Below are positions 32,905 to 43,290 of a DNA stretch of 64,000 nucleotides, piece by piece. Positions within the stretch are counted from its first letter, which is position 1; the number at the start of each line of letters is the position of its first letter. The stretch spans positions 198,789,644-198,853,643 of the forward strand of contig OY757011.1 of NCBI GenBank assembly GCA_963580285.1. Direction: 5' to 3'. This stretch comes from Lucinisca nassula (lineage: Eukaryota; Mollusca; Bivalvia; Lucinida; Lucinidae). The translations under genes were made by a program, and so were the position numbers. Below the pieces are notes generated by a model. The model saw nothing but the letters and a program-made list of their open reading frames with translations, was not told where the DNA came from and did not search any database.

Positions 32905-34052
32905 GGAAGGTCAAAGCCTGCCCAGGAAAAGTGGTGCTAGTCGTACTGCTCCTTTTAACACTAGCGGTTTCTTTGTGCGGTAGGACTTGAGGTTCATTTC
33001 ATCTCAGACTCGGGTAAATGTCCCACAAAAAGCGAAAGCAATCTCTCCAAAACGACCAAACAGATGTTAACATTGACATAAAACCTCAACATAACATAAA
33101 ATCGTCTAATCAGTTCATGCACTTTTCTGTCCTTCACTTTCACTGCACTGCTTATAAACCCATATACTTCTATCGTCTCAAAAACGGACCATCGAAAAGA
33201 GTGAAGACACTAATTAGGCCTCATCATTGACCCTCAAATATTTTCAAGGTTCCATAATGGAATAGATGTTCCCAAACGACAAGAACATATAAACTACACT
33301 ATGATGAAGGGCAGGGGGACTTTTTACGGCCGCCACACATTCCCTTAATACCAGCTGTACTAACGTTAAATATGTTCTATAAAAGGCTGTTTTTTATGAC
33401 TGAGTACGCAGACTGATTAGAGTCTTTGCTGATCTTGTCCGACTTGATGTGACCCATTTGATAAATAAGCAAGCTTAAGTGAAAACCTACAATTAGCAGG
33501 CTGATCGAAGTCTTCGCTGATCGCGCGGATCTTTTACAGCCTCTCGGCAATCCAAAGCACATGAGCGAAAGCTCTTGCCACAATTAGTGGATATACAGTC
33601 TGATCTGATTCTTTGCTGGTCACATAGATCTATTGAAGGTTGTGTCGTGTTCCGGCTCAGATTAATGTTTTAACCACTGACAAAAGCGTTGTTTATTATT
33701 GTTTATTGACATTCCGATGTAGGAGATATTGTATAGGAAGTGAAGGGACTGAAATCATAGATTGTATCACTATTTATTAACCAATGTTCTTTTATCACCA
33801 TCTAGAACGGAAGTTATTTAGTTGAGAAAATAAAGTTCATGATAGTTCTACAACTGATACAGTTTTGTCCCCGCTCATAGAGGCTGGGCTGCATGATGCA
33901 CATGAGTACTTGTTAATCACTTAGAAGGTCTAAGCCCTATTGGTTTTATTGGTCGGTAGGGATTGAGATATCATTTCATTTTAATGTCGAGTAATAGTCC
34001 AACAAAATTGGTAGTAACGTCTCAAAATGACCGGGGACGTAAACCTGACCTA
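32905..34052 (+). repeat. Two degraded SINE-B copies around an old repeat
   Basis: 32905-33090 and 33865-34052 retain GCCCAGGAAAAGTGGTGC, the GGACTTGAGG-type block and ACGTAAACCT tail pieces. Between them 33195-33345 is related to 16730-17060. Confidence 0.5.
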
Positions 34053-34149
34053 CAGGAAAGAATGAGTCAATATCATTTAAACGATGAAAAACTCCTTCTT
34101 TAGACAGCTTTTGTGGGTGAGCTACACTGACATATCAAACATATCTGCC

Positions 34150-34835
34150 AAGGGCGAGGATTGTGGCCAGTTAAAGTTGATTTAAGCCCCCTCAACCCCT
34201 CCACCACACACACACAGCCAGTAAAAAACTTTCTACTGACTGTTCCAACCAAGGCGGTTCTTCTGTTGTGGTTTGTTATTGTTATAGTTCGTCTTTACAT
34301 GCATCTCGTATATTTATATTTTAGATAGCCGTTTTATGGGAAAGGGTAAATTAGGGGATAACTGTACTGAAAATTGTCATTTGGGGAGGTAAATCGGAGG
34401 TTTTACGGTCGAAAATTTCGTTTTACGGCGACGCGTTAGCGGGGCCGTAAAACGTAATTTGCGACCGTAAAACCGACTATTTACCTCCCCAAATGACAAT
34501 TTTCAATACAGTTATCCCCATTCTAATGCACTTATTCAGTTGTTAAGTTAAAAACTGTACTGTTTGCACAAGGCGGCAAGCGCGGTGAGCTGCGTAAAAA
34601 CAAATGACAACCAATGGAAAGCGACGTTACATGATGACGTCGGATTTCCGACAGCATATCGCAGAATATACTGTCGCAAATTTTTTACGTTATCCAATCA
34701 GACGTCGCGTTACATACGCAAGTGCATTAGAATGTCCATTTTGGGTTCCGCGTATAGTGAAATTGTTTTATGTTGGTGTTTCTTCCCCTATGGTGAAGCA
34801 ATAATCGATTCATGATCATTGCCTTCACTTCTATT
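34150..34835 (+). repeat. Repeat A split by a hairpin-rich insertion
   Basis: The A copy breaks after TTTTATGGGAAAGG (about 34346) and resumes at TGTCCATTTTGGGTTCC (about 34734). Confidence 0.7.
34354..34733. mobile_element. Composite hairpin element inside repeat A
   Basis: 34354-34519 is a 166-bp hairpin. GGGGATAACTGTACTGAAAA on the left pairs with TTTTCAATACAGTTATCCCC on the right, with only a few mismatches in about 75-bp arms. It abuts 34520-34733, which has its own ends ATTCTAATGCACTT and AAGTGCATTAGAAT. Confidence 0.75.
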
Positions 34836-35063
34836 TTGTAATGTGTGCCGATCAGTTTAAGATACATAAACGACCAGTTTTAAACGATCTGCCATCAGTT
34901 GAATTCTCATTTGTACATTTGCATTTATTTCATATTTTCCGCCTCACCTTCGTTCATACAGAATTTAATATAATCTACTTCATGTACAGAACTATTCTTC
35001 CAAAATTACGAATGTCGATCTGTAAGAACCATATCACTGCACAGATAATGATACTAATAATAA

Positions 35064-35280
35064 TAATGAACACAAAATATATAAGGTAACACATTTAGTA
35101 AAGTAGTACAAATCTTCCATGTGGCCCTCTTTTTCTTTCTCTTCCTGGGTAAAAACCAGAACTAAGCAATGCGGATAAAGTCTCTTGCTCAAGGAAACAA
35201 CACTTGACGCTTGCGGGGATCGAACCGGTCACCTCTCGAACGCAAAACCGATGCTTTATCACTGCACCATAGCGCTCCAC
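35064..35280 (-). mobile_element. SINE-3 copy
   Basis: The head complement CACTGCACCATAGCGCTCC is at the right end, then GGGATCGAACCGG (B box complement), GCTCAAGGAAACAACAC and an AATAATAATAATG tail remnant on the left. Confidence 0.75.
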
Positions 35281-35304
35281 GAGGAAGAAAAGGAAACTTG
35301 GTTA

Positions 35305-35510
35305 TACAGTAAAATTCCACCATTAAGACCACCTAAAATTAAGACTAATTTTGCTATATAAAGCTTTAGAAGGCTGCAGTTATTCTTTCTTCGTGTTTCT
35401 GCACACAATATCCTCAGGTCAGGGAGCAGTTTTGGGACTGTTCAAAAGTGGTCTTTAAGACCACTTTTGAACAGTCCCAAAGATAGTCTTAATATAGGAA
35501 TTTTACTGTA
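35305..35510. mobile_element. TACAGT-ended MITE G, intact
   Basis: Perfect 14-bp inverted ends TACAGTAAAATTCC and GGAATTTTACTGTA. Near the right end is the perfect hairpin GGGACTGTTCAAAAGTGGTC with its complement around TTTAA. TA at the tips fits a Tc1/mariner-type MITE. Confidence 0.85.
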
Positions 35511-36435
35511 ATCTAAGTCTAGCTACAATTGCATATGACACAGCAAATTATAAAAAAAAATGTTTACACGGAAAAGCTGTAAAATTTCTTAAACGAAATC
35601 AATGGTAGAGTAAGAATTTAATAGCCGGTTTTGACGTTTTTACTATCGATTACTGAAATGCCTCTTCTTAGTATCACGGCGCGGCGCTAATTTTTTTTTT
35701 TTTTTCTTTGGTATTAAAAAATATGTAGAGGGCTACAATTACATGTACTAAAAAAGTTATCCATAAACCATTAAATCAAAGCACTGGCAGCATTGGTGAG
35801 TCGATAGTCTCTGAGTGTAAACTGGAAAATGGCACTGAACGGTGACTTAGACTGTTTCGTTTAACCCTTAAATTCTTGTACTGTGAGCATACAGTGTAGA
35901 CCCTGATTATACGCCGCGTTCTGCCTCGTCTGGTCTGGGTATACACGGTTTAACACAAAATTCCAATGCGGACTCTATAGATAACACTCTTATGCAACCC
36001 TTACCTCACATCGATCAGAATTTGGGAACATCGATCTTAACCAAAACCAGCCCACCGCTTAGACATTCATGTGAGGGATTATGACGATTTGTTCACCCGA
36101 GAAATGTTTTATTATACGATAGCTACCAGTACACGTGACTACCAGTGCACATTTGAGCAGTGAGGGGAATATTACAGGGGACATGATTTTTGTCGCCCTG
36201 CGTGTGCCGTGCTCTCGACCAATCAGAAGTCTTGAATAGCTCAACAATATAAATGAAGTAGATACGTGTAGATCAGGATGTTATACAAGAAAATGGGTTA
36301 TGAGATGTAGATAAAGAGGAAGAGAACCAATAAAATTGAAGCTTTTAGCATTTTGGAGGGAAAATGTGGATTCATTAAATACCTTGGAGAATCTATCACA
36401 AGTGTGTATTTAATATCTGATCAGAATAGAAGGTA
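35511..36435. other. Mostly unassigned; one TTAA-MITE hairpin
   Basis: CAGTGTAGACCCTGATTATA at about 35890 with its imperfect complement at 35920-35955 is an H remnant. Confidence 0.4.
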
Positions 36436-36439
36436 AGAC

Positions 36440-36760
36440 AATGATCAGGAATTGATAAAATTACTTGCATCTCCCATCCAAGACAACGCTAACATTAATT
36501 TTAACGACTTGCTCATAAAAGATAGAAGGTGTAATGGTTATGCCACTCGCCTTGTAAACCAGGGGTCGCAGGATCGATCCCGGGCTTCTCCAAACTTTCG
36601 GATAAGTCTTTAAACCGAGGTCCCGTTCCAGTATGACCTTAGCTGCTGGTGAGACGTAAATCTCAAACACTTTTTCAGCATAAAAGACACGTCACAAGCG
36701 GAAAACCAAAAGGGCCGTTACTTCCCCACAAAATGGCCAAACGGCTGTCCAAAATTAAAA
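36440..36760 (-). repeat. Repeat A pieces interrupted by SINE-2
   Basis: CAATGATCAGGAATTGATAA (36440) and CACAAAATGGCCAAACGGCT (36728) are A blocks in complement. Confidence 0.6.
36525..36672 (+). mobile_element. SINE-2 (tRNA-Thr-like head)
   Basis: A-box-like GGTGTAATGGTTATGCC, anticodon-like CTTGTAAAC and B-box-like GGATCGATCCC, then CTTTAAACCGAGGTCCCG, TATGACCTTAGCTG and a GAGACGTAAATC tail. Confidence 0.8.
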
Positions 36761-36880
36761 AGCCTAAATTGTGGAGGAAACCTACTCAATGAGGCATTTT
36801 AACTCGCACCTACAATCTATGTTTGATGAATAAGTAAGAAAATAGTATTTATTCCTTCAACTATTATCCCGATAATAAAT

Positions 36881-37142
36881 CCGTGAAATGAACACCCCTA
36901 AAACCACACTGTATATGGAGAAAACTGGGGTTTGCGGGGGTATAAAATATTTTCTTATTTCTCCTCCAAGACACATATTGTGGGTACTCGTTAGAACCAC
37001 CTCATTGAGGCGGTGCTAACGAGCACTCACAACCTATGTTGGATTACAAATAAGAAAAATATCATGCATTATCATCAAGAAAGAAGCCATTTTGGGGATG
37101 TGAAAACAAGCACTTTACGGCACGGGTGTGATATCGTAATGA
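36881..37142 (-). mobile_element. MITE D copy
   Basis: From GATAATAAATCCGTGAAATG to CACGGGTGTGATATCGTAATG. The palindrome lies around GAACCACCTCATTGAGGCGG. Confidence 0.78.
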
Positions 37143-37214
37143 AAGGAAACTATAAGATAGCTAATGATTTGCGAAATAGCTCTTCTCACCAAGAAAATAA
37201 TTTGGTGCTTGTAA

Positions 37215-37700
37215 GACCCTTGTAAACCCCACTTTATGTGAAGGAAACTGGGTTTACAAAGGTAGGCATTATTTTTCTTATTTCTGTTCCAAGTCATACG
37301 TAGTGAGTACTCGGCCCCGCCCATCGGAGCTTGAAGAGGTAGATTGGATTGCATGATGCTTCCACGCAGAGCTGAAACCGACCGCACTTGAGTACTGGTA
37401 AATTGCTCGGAGGTGCTAAGCCTGTCCAGGAAAAGTGGTGCGAGTCGGACTGTCCATGAATATAAGCCCTATTGGTTTCAATGGGTGACAGGGCTTGAGG
37501 TGTCATTTCATCTCAATGTCGGGTAAATGTTCCACAAAAGTGGAAGCAACGTCGTCAAAATGACCTATACAGTGTTGACGTGGGCGATAACCTCAAATCA
37601 AACAAACAAAGCGTCGTGATTACCAGTTAAAACCGCCTCCATAAGGCGGATCTTACGAGTACCTAAAACTAAGTATGAAACATATCACAGATTTCCATTA
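37215..37700 (-). mobile_element. MITE D split by SINE-B
   Basis: The left part stops at GTAGTGAGTACTC (37314). The right part restarts with GTCGTGATTACCAG, then AAAACCGCCTCC. The two junctions look like a diverged duplication of about 13 bases. Confidence 0.65.
37315..37610 (+). mobile_element. SINE-B, full copy
   Basis: Head GGCCCCGCCCATCGGAGCTT to tail TCAAACAAACAAAG, inserted in a D MITE. Confidence 0.82.
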
Positions 37701-37839
37701 GAAAAAGGGCAGATCACATGTAGGGTCCTAATAAACAAGACCAACATACATATATTTTTGGTAGTTCACGCAAAAGTCAATCTATATCCCCCATATATCT
37801 ACCAAAATACTGCAAATTTCACGGATAACACACCCGTGT

Positions 37840-38685
37840 GAGATTATAAGAATCTTATATGGGTGTGAGGGGGTGGATGGAAAAATCCGTCCCGAGGGTC
37901 ACTGTCCGGCCTCACGAGACTTGCCGAGTGATGCCGGACAGTGATCCCGAGGGACCGATTTTTCTATCCACCCCTCACACCCATATAGGATTATTTTTCT
38001 TGCATAGGTTCCATTTCTATTGCGAATTTTAATGCTGCTGTCACTTCGGTTACCGACGTCCGCCATTTTGTGATGACACAACAGGAATGTTAAGTGAAGT
38101 CACGCATGACGACGCCGCGCATAAGGTTGTAATCAACCAGTGCATTTATCAAACCCGCGATTATATTCGATTTGGGGTCGGAACACCAGGGTCAGAACAT
38201 AAATATCTATCCCAGGGTAAAATCACGGATTTCCTTGTCTGGTGTGCAAGAATATAATAATCTTATATGTGTGTGAGGGGTGGATGGAAAAATCCGTCCC
38301 GAGGGTCACTGTCTGGCATCACGAGGCTTGCCGAGTGATGCCGGACAGTGATCCCGAGGGACGGATTTTTCTATCCACCCCTCACACCAATATGGGATTC
38401 TTTTTCTTGCATATCTTCCATTTCTTACCGCAGATTTTAATGCTGCAGTCACTTCGAGTACCGATGCCCGCCATATTGTGATGACAGTACAGGAATGTTT
38501 ATTGACGTCACGTAACGTGTTGTGACGTCAACCTTAACGACGGCGCATACGATGTCGTTAACAACCAGTGCATTTATCAAACACGCGATTATATTCGATT
38601 TTGGGTCGGAACACCAGGGTTAGAACATAAATTTCTATCCCAGGGTGAAATCACGGATTTGCTTTTCTGGTGTGCAAGAAAGTAC
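37840..38685 (+). repeat. Tandem dimer of a roughly 415-bp unit, each with a 140-bp hairpin
   Basis: Each unit opens with an inverted pair, GTGTGAGGGGTGGATGG on the left and CTATCCACCCCTCACAC on the right, including CGAGGGTCACTGTCCGGC and its complement (37860-37985 and 38270-38395). It then continues with a shared body from TTGCATA to GGTGTGCAAGAA. The units are about 85-90% alike by eye. The small frames here are shadows. Confidence 0.85.
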
Positions 38686-38694
38686 TTTCTCAAT

Positions 38695-38945
38695 CCCCTC
38701 TAAAAATTTCATTTTTCTTCCTGGTGAAAATGTTTGATGATTTTTATTCTTCAAAACTAGATTGTGTCGGCCCGTTAAAACCACAGCCTCCACAAGGCGG
38801 TTCTACCATGTACCCACATTCTATGCTTGAAGAAGAAGAAAAAAAAAAAACAAGCAAAAATGAATACCCCTGTAAATCCCACGTTCTCAGTATAATTGTG
38901 GGTTTACACGGATTTTTATGATATGATTTGTTGACCCGATATTTT
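38695..38945 (+). mobile_element. MITE D, diverged
   Basis: CATTTTTCTTCCTGGTGAAA leads to a core AACCACAGCCTCCACAAGGCGG, and it ends TGATTTGTTGACCCGAT. Confidence 0.6.
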
Positions 38946-39199
38946 GACATCCGCTAGCCTGCATTCCAATTTTATGACTGACATGTTCAACAAATCATAT
39001 GTACCGTGTAATATACTTCATGACTGCGTTCTAACCGACCATGAAATAGTTGGCAGTTAATTATTTGTCTCATTCTCTGGGGTAACCGGGTACATATCAC
39101 GATCATGAATACAGTATGGGTAGTGTGAAGAGGTACAATCTGCAAAGCCTTGCATTCAAACTGGTAAACGTCTGTATTTAGATTGGCCTGTACTTCATG

Positions 39200-39412
39200 T
39201 TAACCATTGTCCTGCTAATCCCGGATATGCCTTATCTTTGAAATAATGTAGATCCAGATCAAATGGCTTCTGACGAAGCCATCTGATCAGGATCTACATT
39301 GTTTGCCATTTAGATTGTGAATTTGTTGCAATAATTTGCATCAAGTAATCTGATTGGTTGATAATCGGTAGTGGGTGTGGCATATATAAATATTCAGCAG
39401 GACAAGGGTTAA
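39200..39412. mobile_element. TTAA-flanked MITE H, 213-bp copy
   Basis: TTAACCATTGTCCTGC to GACAAGGGTTAA. The hairpin is AATGTAGATCCAGATCAAAT with complement. It has the same length and subtype as 58719-58931. Confidence 0.78.
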
Positions 39413-40012
39413 CATTTGGGTGTTCATTACGAAAACACACCAAACACATTGTAAACTTTACCACCGAAAACAAAACGAATATTTTAAGATAAAACAAGAG
39501 CACCGCATGCGGATGCCAACGTTCGGCTGCAGCCCCTTTTCATAATGAACAACTAGTCAGAGTTTCCAGTTAATATGTTCAGTAATGACAGAGATATTAC
39601 AAAATGTCCAAGTTATTGCATGACGTCGACGCAGACGAAAATGTCCAAGTTTTTTTGCACGATGACGTTGCCAGAGCTATGACAATACCTCGTCGTTTTC
39701 TTCGAAAACAGCCGAGCTAAAATCTGAATTAGTTCTTATTTCTGCTCAAAATGTAGATTGTGGGTACATGTTAGAACCGCCGCATCATTTTCTGTCGTCC
39801 CCTAGAGGAAGGGAGAAAGGAGATTGAAGAGAAGGAAAGAATATGGAAGAAAGAGGCAAATGAAATAAGAGAGTGAAGAAACAGAATAATTAACAACATT
39901 CTCCCCTACCCGGCTGCCAGGACAGCAGGCTTTGCCTATCTCGGCGGGAGAGTAATTTGTCTTATCTTCAACGTCTCCGTTGTTTCAAAAGATGGCCTTT
40001 ATAACTTTACCC
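39413..40012. other. C/J fragments and unassigned sequence
   Basis: CATTACGAAAACACACCAAA (39426) is a C tip. 39715-39780 is half of a C core. 39790-39890 is antisense repeat J. The remainder is not recognised. Confidence 0.5.
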
Positions 40013-40017
40013 ACAAA

Positions 40018-40327
40018 CCCGTACGCCATAGTGCATTTTTCACATCTCGAAAATGGCTACTTTTCTGATAAAAATCCATGACATTTTTCTTATTTTAACT
40101 GCAAACATAGGTTGTGGCTGCTCGTTAGAACCGCCCTATTCTATACAGTGTTGACGGGGACGGTAAACCTCAAATCAAACAGTCAAGACAGTATCTAACG
40201 AGTACCAACAATCTATGTCTTGGAGCAGAAATAAGAAAAAATAATGTATATCCCCGTAAACCCCAGTTTTCTCTATATAAAGTGGGGCTTAAGGGGATGT
40301 TCATTTCACAGACTTGTTCACGTGATG
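40018..40327 (+). mobile_element. MITE D with a SINE-B tail scrap in its loop
   Basis: The D palindrome is opened after GAACCGCCCTATT. 40140-40185 is a SINE-B tail (GTTGACGGGGACGGTAAAC). D then resumes with GTATCTAACGAGTACC and ends TTCACGTGATG. Confidence 0.72.
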
Positions 40328-40405
40328 TATAAATACTAGGCTCACGCATTATGCGGCGTCTGATCCGGGTCTGCACTGTTTGCCCCTGTCCCTTCTATGG
40401 GTTTC

Positions 40406-40681
40406 CATTACGATAACTCACTCGTTCGACATAGTGCATTTTTCACGCATCCAAAATGGCTACTTTTTTATGAAAATTCCTAAATTTTTCTTATTTATAG
40501 TGCAAATATAGGTTATGGGTGCTCGTTAGAACCGCCTCATTGAGGCGGTTCTAACGAGTACCCACAACCTATGTCTTGGAGCAGAAATAAGAAAAATATG
40601 GCATGCCCCTTAAACCCCAGTTTTCTCTATATAAAGTGGGGTTTAGGAGGGTGTTCATTTCACGGACCTGTTCACGTGATG
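40406..40681 (+). mobile_element. MITE D, complete 276 bp
   Basis: CATTACGATAACTCACTCGT to CGGACCTGTTCACGTGATG. Perfect central palindrome around GAACCGCCTCATTGAGGCGG. It lies in an H MITE. The flanks GGGTTTC and CAGACAAGAATGG align to the H consensus with no duplicated bases. Confidence 0.85.
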
Positions 40682-40689
40682 CCAGACAA

Positions 40690-41075
40690 GAATGGTTTGA
40701 GTTGTGCTAACCGGGAATTGGTGTCTTTGAGAATGTACACAGAGGAGACTCGACCACTCACAGTTTGCTAAAAAAGGTTTGGTTTAACGGGCATCTATAT
40801 AGGGTTCAGCGAAAGCGAAGACTCAGATCTGCAAGTATGGATACACAGGCTTCATTAGTCGCACTTGTCTGGTCACAGCTTTTCGCTTGGTGTGACCTGT
40901 TTTTATCGTTGGTTAAGGTAAAGAAAAAACAATTCCAGTTTCCTGTCATGATTCACTTACTAACACTGTAAGCTTAGTTAATGATGTAAGTGACAAATCT
41001 TAAGCACAGTTGGGATTAGCATACCATATTTGGGTATTATGTTTATGCATTGAGCTCGGAGAATACTGTCTTGAC
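40690..41075. other. No recognisable feature
   Basis: Two overlapping frames of 66-68 codons have no family resemblance. Confidence 0.35.
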
Positions 41076-41078
41076 TGG

Positions 41079-41365
41079 CCCCCGCCAATCGGGGCTTGAA
41101 GAAAATATATTGGACGGCATAATGCTTCAACGCAGAGCTGAAACCGACCGCATGCGATTACTGGTAAACCCCTTAGAATGTATAAGCCAAACAACATCAA
41201 TAACCCGAACACCGGGCCTTTATGACCGTACAAATCATCATTGTTCGAGTTATAGGTAATTCGAGTCCCTGGGGGTTAATCCCAACTCCCGGTCAAGTGT
41301 TTGTTTGTTTGATTTGAGGTTTACCGTCCCCGTAAACACTGTATAGGTTATTTTGGAGACGCCCG
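41079..41365. repeat. SINE-B head, TACAGT-MITE end and SINE-B tail
   Basis: 41079-41190 is a B head (plus). 41195-41297 is the right end of the MITE family at 45160-46100, in complement (CCCGAACACCGGGCC). 41300-41365 is a B tail (minus). Confidence 0.6.
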
Positions 41366-41955
41366 TACGTGGACCGTGTCAACATTCCTTTACACACCAC
41401 TCTGATACTGGTAAACCGCTAAGAAAGTTTTGTTTGATTTGAGGTTTAACGTCCCCGTCAACACTGTAAAGGTCATTTTGGTGACGTTGCTTCCAATTTC
41501 GTGGGACTTTTACCCGATATTGAGATGAAATGACAGCCCAATGAAACAAATAGAAAACCAATAGGCAAGCGTAGACCTTCTACGCGGTCGCCCCCGCCCA
41601 TAGGGGCCTGAAGAAATATATGGGCTGCATGATGCTTCCGCGTAGAGCTGAATCCGGCCCGCACACTGGTACTGGTAAACCGCTTAGAGGATCTAAGCCT
41701 GTCCAGGAACCGCGGTGCGAGGCGTGCCGTCCATGCTTATAAACCCTATTGGTTTCATTGGGCGACAGGGCTTGAGATGTCATTTCCTCTCAATTTCGGG
41801 TAAAAGTCCCACAAAATTGGAAGCAACGTCTTCAAAATGACCTTTACAGTGTTGACGGGGACGTTAAACCTCAAATCAAACAAAACCTTCTAAGCGGTTT
41901 ACCAGTATCAGAGTGCTGTGTAAAGGAATGTTGACACGGCCCACGTACTGGAACA
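41366..41955. repeat. Large inverted repeat enclosing two SINE-B copies in opposite orientation
   Basis: The outer arms, 41366-41429 and 41884-41950, carry CGTGTCAACATTCCTTTACA, CTCTGATACTGGTAAACCGC and their complements. Inside, a minus-strand B tail (41430-41540) faces a plus-strand B (41591-41883), which extends the pairing to about 180 bp per arm. ACCTTCTACGCGGT and ACCTTCTAAGCGGT flank the plus copy as a near-perfect duplication. Confidence 0.75.
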
Positions 41956-42065
41956 TTAGCACACAGTGCAGACCCAGATCAAATGCCACTGAATGTCTCA
42001 TTCTCCCCCTGTAATCCTTCTCTAAAGCCTCTTGCCTCGGCGCGTTACGACGTCTTGCCTAGTAT

Positions 42066-42068
<3 letters not shown>

Positions 42069-42107
<39 letters not shown>

Positions 42108-42323
42108 ATAATAATAATAATAGACCTTGTTTATAGAGGGTAACGCATTTAGTATTAGTACTAATCTTCCATGTGGCCCTCTTTTCCTGGGTAGGAACCA
42201 GTACTAAGCAATGTGGATAAAGTTTCTTGCTCAAGGAAACAACACGTGGCGCTTGCGAGGATCGAACCGGGTACCTCTCAATCTCAAATCCGATTGTATA
42301 CCACTGCACCACAGCGCTCCATC
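42069..42323 (-). mobile_element. SINE-3 copy with (AAT)n tail
   Basis: The head complement CACTGCACCACAGCGCTCC is at the right, the B box complement GGATCGAACCGGG in the middle, and the AAT array at 42069-42121 is the tail. Confidence 0.82.
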
Positions 42324-42329
42324 TAGTCA

Positions 42330-42769
42330 TCAATAAGGGTTGTTTAGAACACGTATGTTTGTTTGACCCTTTCACCCCTCGGTTTTTTAATTTGGGGACC
42401 TCAATTCTGATTTCGCAAAATATCGAAATGATGTTTAACCGTGTTGATTGTGATAAGATGACTCATCAGGATCTACTATATGCGTATAGGCGTCGGGCTA
42501 CAGAGTCAAAGGCAGAATTTCATAAAGTCAATGCCTGTAAATGTACGGCATTCAGTACTTTCGCTTTCCTGTCTGCTCGACACATCAAGGATAACCGTAG
42601 AAAACGGGTTTATAGTTTGCAAAATTAAGTTCGCTGTTAAAGGCAAGAAATAGTTCCCAATGGAAGGATATTATTTTATTTTGATAAAGAAGGAAGGTAT
42701 GTTAGGAGATGTACCATTTCCTTACCCGCTGTCATCCATATTGCGTATATATGTATGTTGTACACATTC
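42330..42769. other. Unassigned; open frame without recognised family
   Basis: The frame 42227-42628 starts inside SINE-3. Its later part (DKMTHQDLLYAYRRRATESK) looks coding-like, but no family, splice sites or second copy were found. Confidence 0.3.
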
Positions 42770-42838
42770 CCTTCTTCTTCTTCTTCTTCTTCTTCTTCTT
42801 CTTCTTCTTCTTCTTCTTCTTCTTCTTCTTCTTCTTCA
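42770..42838 (+). repeat. (TTC)n microsatellite
   Basis: About 23 uninterrupted units. Confidence 0.95.
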
Positions 42839-42853
42839 ATTTCAATGAGAACA

Positions 42854-43131
42854 CATTACGATAACACACCCATGCATCATAGTGCATTTTTCGCATCTCA
42901 AAGACGAACATTTTTCTGATGAAAATGTGAGATATTTTTCTAATTTTTTACTCCAAACATAGGTTGTGGGAGCTCTTAGAATCGCCTCATTGAGGCGGTT
43001 CTAACGAGTGTCAACAACCTTTGTCTTGGAGCAAAAATAAAGAAAATGGTGTATACCTCGTAAACCCCATTTTTCTCTATAAAAAGTAAGGTTCAGAGTG
43101 GTGTTCATTTCACGGGCTTGTTTACATGATG
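42854..43131 (+). mobile_element. MITE D, complete
   Basis: CATTACGATAACACACCCAT to CACGGGCTTGTTTACATGATG. Palindrome around GAATCGCCTCATTGAGGCGG. Confidence 0.82.
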
Positions 43132-43290
43132 ATTGCATCCCCCGCCCATAGGGGCTTGAAGAAATGTATGGGCTGCATGATGCTTCCACGCAGAGCTGAA
43201 TCCGGCCCACATACTAGTGATTGGTAAACCGCTTAGAGGATCTAAGCCTGTCCAGGAACCGCGATGAGAGGCGGACCGTCCATGCTAATA

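Noticed and set aside
42227..42628. 133-codon frame as a gene
   Set aside because: It begins inside SINE-3 and has no splice signals or recognised domain. Its later part remains unexplained but unsupported.
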